DNA from: Candidatus Cloacimonadota bacterium
Lineage (GTDB): Bacteria > Cloacimonadota > Cloacimonadia > Cloacimonadales > TCS61
DNA length: 9,469 nucleotides
Assembly: GCA_030626645.1 (NCBI GenBank)
Contig: DAOUTP010000052.1
Coordinates: 1 to 9,469, forward strand
Direction: 5' to 3'
Both the position numbers and the translations under genes were made by a program. The notes under the pieces were generated by a model, which saw only the letters and a program-made list of their open reading frames with translations, was not told the DNA's origin and searched no databases. Positions 1 to 6,172 of this stretch are shown here, one piece after another (position 1 is the first letter of the stretch; each line of letters starts with the position of its first letter).

Positions 1-498
1 AAACAGAAAACCATAAAAGATGGTGAAGAAACAGTAACAAAAGAAACAACGATCACAAAGGTTCTGGAAGGAACTCCAGCTGAAAAAGCCGGATTGAAAG
101 ATGGAGATATAATTGTTGCTGTGGAAAAGGATAAAGACCTTGAAATTGGGAAAGCAATAAAAGGCAAAGAAATTGGAGATGATATTACTCTCACAATTGA
201 AAGAGATGGGAAAGTACAAAATATTGTTGTGGAGATTGGTGAAAGAGAGCATCTTAAATCAGAGAAGAAAGTGGAAGTTACAATTGATGATGGAGAGATC
301 AAAGTTATCATAAATGGTGTAGAAAAAAATTTAGGTGATCTTGAAAACTTTCATGATCAATTTGATAAAATACAGATTATCAAGCATATCAAGATGGAAG
401 AACTCGATGAAGTGAGAGATAATCTTAACAAAGTAAAAGAAGAGATGAAAAATATAGATTTGAACATTGAAATATTGAACACAAATGATGAACTCTAA
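1..498 (+). CDS. PDZ-domain protein, C-terminal part (5' end outside window)
   Basis: The reading frame is open from base 1 and ends at TAA 496-498, giving 165 visible residues. There is no convincing start in the window: a TTG at 94 lies in the middle of the PDZ domain, so the gene begins upstream. Residues about 20-80 match the second half of a PDZ domain, with the typical run VLEGTPAEKAGLKDGDII (ligand-groove helix region) followed by the strands ITLTIERDGK and VVEIGER. PDZ domains bind C-terminal or unfolded peptide ends and occur in periplasmic proteases and scaffold proteins. The remaining 80 residues are acidic and lysine-rich, with a predicted helical stretch (about 120-155, EELDEVRDNLNKVKEEMKN) that could form a coiled coil. 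No protease catalytic motif is visible, so whether the full protein is an HtrA-like protease or a non-catalytic PDZ protein cannot be decided. Confident about the PDZ domain, not about function. Confidence 0.8.
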   Translation, partial: KQKTIKDGEETVTKETTITKVLEGTPAEKAGLKDGDIIVAVEKDKDLEIGKAIKGKEIGDDITLTIERDGKVQNIVVEIGEREHLKSEKKVEVTIDDGEIKVIINGVEKNLGDLENFHDQFDKIQIIKHIKMEELDEVRDNLNKVKEEMKNIDLNIEILNTNDEL

Positions 499-524
499 TA
501 TCCTCCCTAAAGGTTATTAGCAAA

Positions 525-560
525 AAACAAAGACTCCGAAATATTTCGGAGTCTTTGTTT
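525..560. terminator. Bidirectional intrinsic terminator between convergent genes
   Basis: A perfect 36-nt palindrome made of two 18-nt arms around 542/543, with a G+C-containing core (GACTCCGA / TCGGAGTC) and A/T-rich ends. Reading plus, the stem ends in TTTGTTT; reading minus, it ends in TTTGTTTTTTG. It starts 27 nt after the stop of the PDZ gene and lies 82 nt beyond the stop of the AMMECR1 gene, exactly where a shared terminator for convergent transcripts is expected. Confidence 0.85.
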
Positions 561-642
561 ATATAAATACTTTCGAATTTATTCTATCGCCCTAGATTAT
601 ACACGTTCTCAAGTTTGTCTTCGAAACATTATTAGTGGAAAT

Positions 643-1185
643 TTACTCACTAAACTTTTCAACTTGATAAATATAGATCTCGGTATCAGGATCTTTATAA
701 GCATCTGCAGATAATCCGGCTTTAGAAGAGCATAAACTTCTTAAGAAAGTTTCACGATCCCAACCTGTTTCTATTGCTACCTGTGGAAGATAAACGCCAC
801 TGCGAAAACCTTTTTTAATCCAAACTCCATCTATTCCCATACGAATTTTCTTATAATCAGTTATTCTTTCCATTGGTGATAATACAGAAATCTCAATTTC
901 AATTTTTGCCAATTCTTCTTTTTGAACGGGTGGAAACCGGGGATCTTCAAAGGCTGAGGCTGTAGCCATTTCTATTACTGCTTTATCAAGTGACATTTGT
1001 GCATGCATATGCCCAATACAACCGCGCAGATTTCCATCTTTGTGAAGTGTAACGAATACTGCTCGATCTTCCTTAAATGCAGGATTATCAGGATTCTTTA
1101 AAATAATTTTTTTATTATAATCTAAATAATATTCAATACTTTTTCTAGCCAGATCTAATAATTGTGATCTATCTATATCGTTCAT
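643..1185 (-). CDS. AMMECR1-domain protein (AmmeMemoRadiSam system protein A type)
   Basis: A 180-residue protein that is essentially one complete AMMECR1 domain. Visible family hallmarks are LRGCIGH at residues 53-59 (the signature segment, with Cys56 and His59), the ASAFEDPRFPP region (76-86), and the C-terminal block SGVYLPQVAIETGWDRETFL (129-148) followed by LCSSKAGL. Length fits bacterial and archaeal stand-alone members. The family is often encoded with MEMO-type and radical-SAM proteins (the AmmeMemoRadiSam set) and is thought to act in a redox or modification reaction, but its biochemistry is poorly settled; neither partner is present in this window. Its ATG overlaps the stop of the upstream membrane-protein gene in an ATGA (1182-1185), and only a weak ribosome binding site precedes it, so translation is probably coupled. 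No export signal; cytoplasmic. Family assignment is strong, function is not. Confidence 0.93.
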   Translation of the reverse strand: MNDIDRSQLLDLARKSIEYYLDYNKKIILKNPDNPAFKEDRAVFVTLHKDGNLRGCIGHMHAQMSLDKAVIEMATASAFEDPRFPPVQKEELAKIEIEISVLSPMERITDYKKIRMGIDGVWIKKGFRSGVYLPQVAIETGWDRETFLRSLCSSKAGLSADAYKDPDTEIYIYQVEKFSE

Positions 1186-1499
1186 AACTCATTATTTCTG
1201 CTGTGGATCAGGATCTTTCGCATAACCGCAGCATATTTCCTGCGTTCTTTAACCCTTACATCTCCAATTATAAAAATACTCAACAGTAATATTCCAATGA
1301 CATATCCAGGTAAAAGTAACCACAATGACTGAAGATTATTTAAGTTTGTAATTGTTTTGAAAGCAACATATAGGGTTACTAGCATACCAGCGATTAAAAC
1401 TATATTATTTATTATAACTACAAGTGAAACCTTTTGCTGGTCCCATTCTAATATTTTTCGCATAAAATCTTTTTCTTTTTTATTTAATGGGATAGCCAT
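1182..1499 (-). CDS. Small two-helix membrane protein of unknown function
   Basis: A 105-residue protein I do not recognise. It has a charged N-terminus (residues 1-23, KKEKDFMRKILEWDQQK), a first hydrophobic segment at about 24-46, a short loop containing TNLNNLQ, a second hydrophobic segment at about 59-79, and a strongly basic tail (VKERRKYAAVMRK). Both termini are positively charged, so by the positive-inside rule both probably face the cytoplasm. The start is well supported: GAGGAG lies about 7 nt upstream of ATG at 1499 on the minus strand. The stop overlaps the start of the AMMECR1 gene by 4 nt (ATGA), so the two are co-translated. This suggests a functional link, perhaps anchoring or assisting the AMMECR1 protein at the membrane, but that is only inference from gene order. 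Confidence 0.8.
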   Translation of the reverse strand: MAIPLNKKEKDFMRKILEWDQQKVSLVVIINNIVLIAGMLVTLYVAFKTITNLNNLQSLWLLLPGYVIGILLLSIFIIGDVRVKERRKYAAVMRKILIHSRNNEL

Positions 1500-1539
1500 T
1501 TATTTCTCCTCGATTCAAAAATTTATGTAAAATTTTTTC

Positions 1540-1569
1540 TTAACATTGAATAACTGTTCAACGTGTCAA
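1540..1569 (-). promoter_or_regulatory. Possible promoter for the membrane protein / AMMECR1 pair
   Basis: On the minus strand a consensus -35 TTGACA (1564-1569) is followed, 18 nt later, by TGTTAA (1540-1545), a poor -10. It lies about 40 nt upstream of the start codon at 1499, a sensible distance. The -35 is perfect but the -10 matches only three of six consensus positions, so this is tentative. Confidence 0.3.
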
Positions 1570-1673
1570 TCCTTTTATGAATTTAACTCGGTATTGTTTT
1601 ATTTGGGATTAAATATTTCTAATTAAAGTATGTGATATGAATTGAATCTTCTCATACGGATTTTAATAAATTA

Positions 1674-2462
1674 CTAAATATTCCCATTAATTTTACTTTC
1701 ATGTTTCTTCATGGTTCTTCGGATCTTTTGAACGTAAATATCACCCTCAGTAGAATATTTTTTCAATCCATATACAAGTTCATATGCATCAAGAGGTTCA
1801 TTTAGTTTACGAAAATCATTACGCATTTTCCTCAAAGAATCATAAGCCTGATGTGTATTCAAATTTCGTAAATAACATTGAATTGATTGATTAATCGTAT
1901 CATATTTTGCTACATAGATTCGTGTGTTTTTTGCGCGCTGTTTAGGAATAATACCTCTGTTTGGAGATAATGTCCGCATACCGAAAAGATTATTCGCTTT
2001 TTTTGCAAATCCTGATGTCCCATATGCAGACTCAATGGCAGCTTGAGACATTACCATTAATTCAGGGATAACATCAATTCTTGTTAATAAATATGATAAG
2101 TTTTCCTGACTTTTATATGAAAAATTTTGCAACTTATAATATCGTGCCTTATCATTGATCCAGTTAATATCATTATTATTATTAAGATTTCCTTTCTCAG
2201 ATTTCTTGATCAGCTTTAATAATTTAATCCTGTCCTGCATTATGTAACTATTTTCTGATTTAATGATCGGACTTAGAAAATCAAAGAATGATTGAATATT
2301 TTCATCATAAGTTAAAATGCCTGAAAATTCAGGAACTGAAGTGAATTGCTCAATCTCGATTATTTGGATATCCCGTAATTGTGAAGCATGAACTATATCT
2401 GTTATTGCAAATACAATAACAATTAATATTATTAAAAACGAAAACAACTTATTTTGATGCAT
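1674..2462 (-). CDS. Exported Bax-like glucosaminidase (peptidoglycan hydrolase)
   Basis: A 262-residue protein with an N-terminal hydrophobic segment (about 6-24, FLIILIVIVFAI, ending near HAS) that acts as a signal peptide or anchor, so the domain works in the periplasm. The C-terminal half, about 125-250, matches the N-acetyl-beta-glucosaminidase fold of the Bax/FlgJ class: IPELMVMSQAAIESAYGTSG (132-151), with Glu144 as the expected catalytic acid, then FAKKANNLFG (152-161) and the late motif LKKYSTEGDIYVQKI (233-247). Such enzymes cleave glycan strands of peptidoglycan. No LysM or other wall-binding domain is visible; the first 120 residues are family-specific and include a run of asparagines (94-97). 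The start at 2462 has GGAG a few bases upstream. It stands alone, divergent from the efflux operon and 174 nt from the next minus-strand gene. The alternative is a structural member without activity, but the catalytic Glu is present. Confidence 0.88.
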   Translation of the reverse strand: MHQNKLFSFLIILIVIVFAITDIVHASQLRDIQIIEIEQFTSVPEFSGILTYDENIQSFFDFLSPIIKSENSYIMQDRIKLLKLIKKSEKGNLNNNNDINWINDKARYYKLQNFSYKSQENLSYLLTRIDVIPELMVMSQAAIESAYGTSGFAKKANNLFGMRTLSPNRGIIPKQRAKNTRIYVAKYDTINQSIQCYLRNLNTHQAYDSLRKMRNDFRKLNEPLDAYELVYGLKKYSTEGDIYVQKIRRTMKKHESKINGNI

Positions 2463-2512
2463 TAAATCTCCATATTTTACCTATTCATCTAAACAGGATT
2501 TTAATTTATTTT

Positions 2513-2518
2513 ATTATA
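2513..2518 (-). promoter_or_regulatory. Possible -10 element of the glucosaminidase gene
   Basis: The minus strand reads TATAAT here, a perfect -10 hexamer, about 50 nt before the glucosaminidase start codon. The expected -35 position holds AAGTTT, which is weak, so in such AT-rich DNA this could be chance. Confidence 0.3.
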
Positions 2519-2632
2519 AAAAAATATCTGGTGAAAAACTTTTTTGTACATAATAGTGTCAAGAAAAATATTCTGTTCGGAATTGCTAACACTAATAATA
2601 TAAAGAAGTTAAAATCCTATACTGTCAGAAAA

Positions 2633-2647
2633 ATATTCTCAGAATAT
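2633..2647. promoter_or_regulatory. Palindrome ATATTCT-C-AGAATAT, candidate operator
   Basis: A perfect 7-bp inverted repeat around one central base. The half-site core ATTCT/AGAAT recurs in the palindrome at 2720-2742 and in one half of the site at 2666-2689. It overlaps the end of the second copy of the 13-bp direct repeat. It is upstream of the PadR gene and could bind PadR or another dimeric regulator. Confidence 0.4.
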
Positions 2648-2665
2648 CATATTTGAACATCGTGG

Positions 2666-2689
2666 CTATTCTACTTTATAGTAATATAG
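2666..2689. promoter_or_regulatory. Imperfect palindrome, candidate PadR operator 1
   Basis: A 24-bp imperfect inverted repeat: outer CTAT...ATAG and inner TACT-TTAT-AGTA are symmetric, with two mismatched positions in each arm. Its left ten bases, CTATTCTACT, recur on the opposite strand at 2731-2740. PadR regulators bind short dyads of this size near their own promoter. It is immediately followed by a TTGACA hexamer (2690-2695). Confidence 0.45.
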
Positions 2690-2719
2690 TTGACAATAAT
2701 TTGCCCTAAATCTCTTTTG

Positions 2720-2742
2720 CATTATTCTATAGTAGAATAGTG
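2720..2742. promoter_or_regulatory. Near-perfect palindrome, candidate PadR operator 2
   Basis: A 23-bp inverted repeat centred at 2731: CATTATTCTA against TAGAATAGTG, with a single outer mismatch and a 3-nt centre. It carries the 10-mer CTATTCTACT on the minus strand (2731-2740), also found at 2666-2675 on the plus strand. It covers a possible -10 (TATTCT, 2723-2728), so a bound repressor would block padR-operon transcription. It lies 75 nt before the padR start. Confidence 0.5.
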
Positions 2743-2817
2743 AAAAAGAAAATAATCGAAAATTAAGTGCAGGATTTTGAAATTTAATTTGTCATTAGTA
2801 TAGTATTAGGAGGCAAA

Positions 2818-3402
2818 ATGTCACGACTCGATCTGGTTGTATTAGGCTTTTTAAACAGGCAGCCAATGCATGGTTATGAAATAATCAGGTATTTTGAAAA
2901 GCGTGGAATTGAAATGTGGACGAGGGTTAAGACACCTTCTGTTTATAAAGCTCTGCAAAGGCTGGAGAAACAAGTATTCATAACAGGGAAGATGAAACAA
3001 GAAGGTAATAATCCACCGCGTAAGGTTTTTACTATTACAGATGATGGTCACGAATATTTCATGAATTTATTAAATTCATTTCTTTGGGAAAAAGATCAAT
3101 CTCATACACCGGTAGATTTCTGGAATGCTTTTCGTTTTGTTCGGAAGAATGTAACCCGGGCAGAATTTTTTGAAATAATAGAGCACCGTGAAAAGAAACT
3201 TGAGCAAATGGAATTGAAAATGCAAGAAAGACATCAACAAGCTGTTGAATGCGGTGATATGCCGGAATTTCCCTTCTATGCAAAAATTATGCATGAGACA
3301 ATGAGAAAGATGAAAGCTCTTGAGCAGGATACATTAGATCAGATAAAGAAAAGAGCAAAACTACCAGAAAATAAAAAAGAATTTAAAGAGGAGAATAAAT
3401 GA
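2818..3402 (+). CDS. PadR-family transcriptional regulator of the efflux operon
   Basis: A 194-residue protein. Residues about 1-85 form the PadR winged helix: LVVLGFLNRQPMHGYEI (opening helix and turn), TPSVYKALQRLEKQVFITGK (40-58, recognition helix) and PPRKVFTITDDGHEYF (66-81, the wing and the typical 'PRK.Y.IT..G' signature). The C-terminal half is a long charged helical region (115-190) that in this family gives dimerisation. PadR proteins are usually repressors released by small toxic compounds and often control transporters. Here the gene is first in the pump operon and overlaps the next gene, so it probably autoregulates the whole operon through the palindromes upstream. The start is supported by a full AGGAGG (2808-2813), spaced 4 nt from the ATG. 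No cysteine cluster or metal-site pattern is seen that would name the inducer. Confidence 0.93.
   Translation: MSRLDLVVLGFLNRQPMHGYEIIRYFEKRGIEMWTRVKTPSVYKALQRLEKQVFITGKMKQEGNNPPRKVFTITDDGHEYFMNLLNSFLWEKDQSHTPVDFWNAFRFVRKNVTRAEFFEIIEHREKKLEQMELKMQERHQQAVECGDMPEFPFYAKIMHETMRKMKALEQDTLDQIKKRAKLPENKKEFKEENK
3387..3393 (+). promoter_or_regulatory. Ribosome binding site of the TolC-family gene inside padR
   Basis: AGAGGAG lies within the last codons of padR, 5 nt before the ATG at 3399. The start overlaps the padR stop in ATGA (3399-3402). The strong site plus overlap supports coupled, high-level translation of the outer-membrane channel. Confidence 0.75.
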
Positions 3403-4721
3403 AAAAAATACTATTATCAATTATTGTGATTCTGTTATCAATGGGTTTAACAGCGCAATCACTTTCGTTGGATGAAGCAAAGAAGCTTGCCCTAAAAAAC
3501 AATCCAGATTTGTTGTCTCAACAGCAGGCAACCAAAGCCAGTAAGAATAGTCTTTGGCAATCATATATAAATTTGATCCCTTCAGCCAGTTTAACCGGGA
3601 ATTATGCTCAATTCAACGATCCTGTAATGATTGGACTGGAACCGGCAGAAGAATCCAAATCTTATGGATATACAATCGATCAGCCTGTTTTCAATGGTGG
3701 CAAACTCTGGTTAGGTGCGCGGATGTCTAATGATGGCTATAAGATCTCTAAAGAGAGTTTGAAAAGCAAGACCTTGAGTACAATAGCTGATGTGGAATCA
3801 AAATATTTTAATGTTCTGGAAAACCAGGTTTTATTGGAAATCTCACAAAAGGATCTTCTCTCTTCCCAAACAAATGTAGAGATCGCTCAGATCCGCTACG
3901 ATACTGGAACGCTTTCCAAAGCAGAATATCTACAATTACAATCTGAATTAGCAGTTAAAGAAGTAAACCTGATCCAGATAGAAAATCTTTACCAGATAAG
4001 TTTATTGGAATTAGCTAATTTCTTGCAGATTGAGAAAGTGAAAGAACTTGCAGAAATTCCAATTGAGATTCATCAACCAACTTTAGATGAATTAAGTAGT
4101 AAATCTATTTCCGAATTAGATGAAATGACCAATGCGATAATTGATATTGGTGAAACCAATAATCCATCACTTAAGATTTCTGAGATCTCGGTCGATACAA
4201 ATAAAAAATCTTTACTGATGGCTGGTGGAAACTTCTTACCATCAGTGAATTTACAATATTCCAATAATTGGTCAAAATACGATTACCAGGAAGACTTTAT
4301 TGAAAGTGGTCAATTAGGAGTCTATCTTTCAATTCCCATATTTCCGCTTGCAGATAATGGTTTGGAAGTTGCAAAAGCTAACCATAATTTGAAGCAATCG
4401 AAATATGCATTAGAATCAGTCAACAATACGATTATACTTTCATTGCGAAGTTCATTAATAAATCTGGTCGCAGCAGCTAAGACGGTAAGATCTTCTAAAC
4501 TTGCAATGGAATATTCTAAAGAAACTTATAATCAGATGAAAGAAAGATTTACTTATGGTGTAATTACTGCCAATGATCTTCTCTCTACGGAAGTGATGTT
4601 TACCTCAGCACAAAATCAATACACAACCAGTTTTTATAATTTCTTGCGTGCTAAGTCAACATTGCAGTTATTGATGGGTATTGAAGATCCGCAAATTTTA
4701 GAAAAAATATTAAATAAATAA
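3399..4721 (+). CDS. TolC-family outer-membrane efflux channel
   Basis: A 440-residue protein with a clear Sec signal peptide (KKILLSIIVILLSMGLTA, residues 2-19), so the mature protein begins near Gln20. It has the usual duplicated outer-membrane efflux architecture: first repeat about 22-205, starting LSLDEAKKLALKNNPDLL, and second repeat about 240-425, with helices such as NNTIILSLRSSLINLVAAAK and the conserved end YNFLRAKSTLQLLMGIED. Such proteins trimerise into a beta-barrel with a long alpha-helical tunnel that docks onto the adaptor in the periplasm and conducts the substrate out of the cell. Length is normal. It is tightly coupled to padR and followed by the adaptor with only a few bases between. 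No Cys follows the signal peptide, so it is not an obvious lipoprotein. Substrate cannot be read from the sequence. Confidence 0.95.
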   Translation: MKKILLSIIVILLSMGLTAQSLSLDEAKKLALKNNPDLLSQQQATKASKNSLWQSYINLIPSASLTGNYAQFNDPVMIGLEPAEESKSYGYTIDQPVFNGGKLWLGARMSNDGYKISKESLKSKTLSTIADVESKYFNVLENQVLLEISQKDLLSSQTNVEIAQIRYDTGTLSKAEYLQLQSELAVKEVNLIQIENLYQISLLELANFLQIEKVKELAEIPIEIHQPTLDELSSKSISELDEMTNAIIDIGETNNPSLKISEISVDTNKKSLLMAGGNFLPSVNLQYSNNWSKYDYQEDFIESGQLGVYLSIPIFPLADNGLEVAKANHNLKQSKYALESVNNTIILSLRSSLINLVAAAKTVRSSKLAMEYSKETYNQMKERFTYGVITANDLLSTEVMFTSAQNQYTTSFYNFLRAKSTLQLLMGIEDPQILEKILNK

Positions 4722-4734
4722 AATGGGGGGAGAA

Positions 4735-5835
4735 ATGAAACAATTATTTAAACTAACTTTAATAATTCTTGTGATCTTAGTATCACTTATTTCCTGCACG
4801 GAAAACAAAAAACCCGGCATGGATGAGAGTGACAAATCTAAAGAGCAAGAAGTGATCGTAATGGTTCAGAAAATGGAATTAGAAAATCTTGAGAAATATG
4901 TGAATATCATTGGCAAATTGGAAGGGATCACAGACGTGGATCTTTCCAGTGAAACAAATGGGAAAGTAGTTGAAATTTACAAAAATCTGGGTGATTGGAT
5001 AGATAAAGGTGATGCTATCGGTCGGGTTGATAACACCGATGCAAAAAATCTATTGTTACAGGCTCAGGCAGCTTTGATGGCAGCGGAAGCAAATATGGAA
5101 ACAGCTACTATGAGCATGAAAGCTTCCCAGAGATTGTATGAAGAGAATACAATTTCAGAAAGTGAATTCCTACAGGCTAATAGTTCTCTTAAGAATGCTC
5201 AGGCAGGTTACAATGGTGCCCTGGCTAATGCTGAAAGTGCACGGAAGAATTTAGAGAATTCTCAGTTTACTTCACCTGTTTCAGGTTTTCTTGCTGAACT
5301 TAATTTGGAAGTTGGTGAAATGGTGAATCCGGGGATGAAAATTGCCGGTATAGTTAATTCAAGAAAATTAAAGATCAAATCAGGGATAAGTGAATCTGAT
5401 ATTTCCTTTGTAAAAAAAGATGACCATGTAATTGTTGTATACAATGGAAAAGAATATGAAGGTAAGATATCTGGTGTTGGAATTCGTCCTGTTACAGGTG
5501 GGAATAACTATCCAATAGAAATCACACTGTCCAATCCAAATCTGGAACTTTTCCCGGGAATGGTGGTCGAAGGACACATCTATTCCCAAACATTTAAAAA
5601 TGTGCTCTACACTTCTATCGAGAACCTGCGCGAAAAATATGATAAACAATTTGTTTACGTTATAAATTCGGAGAACAGGGCTGAACTCAGAATAGTGGAA
5701 CTGGGAGAAAAAGTATCTAATAATATAATAATAAAATCCGGACTGCAAGCAGGAGATAAACTTGTGATTGACGGTATAGACAGTCTTTCCGAAGGGACTC
5801 TGGTAGAAGTGAAATCCGGCTTCGAATTGAATTGA
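4735..5835 (+). CDS. RND efflux periplasmic adaptor (HlyD/AcrA family lipoprotein)
   Basis: Read from ATG 4735, 366 residues. The N-terminus is a lipoprotein signal: basic KQLFK, hydrophobic core LTLIILVILV, lipobox LISC with acyl-Cys at 21. Domains in order: first barrel-sandwich (lipoyl) half about 70-100 (ETNGKVVEIYKNLGDWIDKG), alpha-helical hairpin about 101-180 that contacts TolC, second lipoyl half about 181-207 (SPVSGFLAELNLEVGEMVNPG), beta-barrel about 211-285 ending NPNLELFPGMVVEG, and membrane-proximal domain to the end (SGLQAGDKLVIDGIDSLSEG). It bridges pump and channel in the periplasm. An upstream in-frame ATG at 4723 would add MGGE, but the G-rich Shine-Dalgarno tract (4725-4732) then falls inside the gene; it fits ATG 4735. 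It starts 13 nt after the TolC-family stop. Downstream, 342 nt of repeat sequence separate it from its pump. Confidence 0.94.
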   Translation: MKQLFKLTLIILVILVSLISCTENKKPGMDESDKSKEQEVIVMVQKMELENLEKYVNIIGKLEGITDVDLSSETNGKVVEIYKNLGDWIDKGDAIGRVDNTDAKNLLLQAQAALMAAEANMETATMSMKASQRLYEENTISESEFLQANSSLKNAQAGYNGALANAESARKNLENSQFTSPVSGFLAELNLEVGEMVNPGMKIAGIVNSRKLKIKSGISESDISFVKKDDHVIVVYNGKEYEGKISGVGIRPVTGGNNYPIEITLSNPNLELFPGMVVEGHIYSQTFKNVLYTSIENLREKYDKQFVYVINSENRAELRIVELGEKVSNNIIIKSGLQAGDKLVIDGIDSLSEGTLVEVKSGFELN

Positions 5836-5965
5836 TCGGGACGGGTAGAGAAATATGAAATACATGAAATTACCACGAAAAACGATTTTCAATGTAACCA
5901 CGAATTACACGAATTTACACAAACGAAAAATTATAGCTCACAGATTTGCACGGAGGAGCACGGAT

Positions 5966-5982
5966 AAAAACCTTGCGAATGG
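5966..5982 (+). repeat. 17-bp direct repeat, copy 1 (AAAAACCTTGCGAATGG)
   Basis: Identical to 6059-6075, 93 bp downstream. With the following bases it reads AAACC-TTGCGAAT-GGTTT, a small bulged dyad, so it may also form a hairpin. Confidence 0.8.
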
Positions 5983-6058
5983 TTTCTTTCAAAAGTCAGA
6001 ACTTGCTGAATCTTCGCAATGGTTGAATATCAGCCACCGAATAACACCGAATTATACC

Positions 6059-6075
6059 AAAAACCTTGCGAATGG
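6059..6075 (+). repeat. 17-bp direct repeat, copy 2 (AAAAACCTTGCGAATGG)
   Basis: Exact copy of 5966-5982 in the same orientation. Flanks differ between the copies, so the duplicated unit seems confined to the short phrase. Confidence 0.8.
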
Positions 6076-6165
6076 CTGGTTTAGCAAGCTACTGAAAACT
6101 GAATTCTCAAAACAATTAAATCCTTTTTTCGCGGTTCTTCGTGTTCTTAGCGGCTACAATAATAA

Positions 6166-6172
6166 AAGGGAG
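6166..6172 (+). promoter_or_regulatory. Ribosome binding site of the RND pump
   Basis: AAGGGAG, 5 nt before the ATG at 6178, just after the repeat block. It lets the pump be translated independently although it is separated from the adaptor gene. Confidence 0.75.

Larger units (their letters stand above)
2463..2817. other. Divergent control region (355 nt) between glucosaminidase and efflux operon
   Basis: No credible gene is seen here. The stretch is very AT-rich and holds three palindromes (2633-2647, 2666-2689, 2720-2742) and a 13-bp direct repeat AGAAAAATATTCT at 2562-2574 and 2627-2639, exactly 65 bp apart. On the minus strand a perfect TATAAT (2513-2518) about 50 nt before the glucosaminidase start could be its -10, with only a weak -35. 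On the plus strand TTGCCC (2701-2706) and TATTCT (2723-2728), 16 nt apart, are a possible padR promoter that would overlap the third palindrome; a perfect TTGACA at 2690-2695 has no good partner at normal spacing. Confidence 0.6.

Noticed and set aside
94..96. TTG as start of the PDZ gene
   Set aside because: It falls within the conserved PDZ run and the frame is open to the window edge with clear domain sequence upstream.
2172..2183. (ATT)4 trinucleotide run in the glucosaminidase gene as a phase-variation tract
   Set aside because: Only four units and in-frame; changes would add or drop asparagine without switching the gene.
2777..2804. TTGAAA-16 nt-TATAGT as padR promoter
   Set aside because: Transcription would start about at the Shine-Dalgarno sequence (2808-2813), leaving no usable ribosome binding site in the message.
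4723..4734. Earlier ATG for the adaptor gene
   Set aside because: It would place the G-rich Shine-Dalgarno tract inside the gene and add MGGE before a canonical lipoprotein signal; ATG 4735 fits better.
5380..5901. Long minus-strand open frame opposite the adaptor gene
   Set aside because: It is antisense to a well-supported gene with clear adaptor domains and shows no domain or signal of its own.
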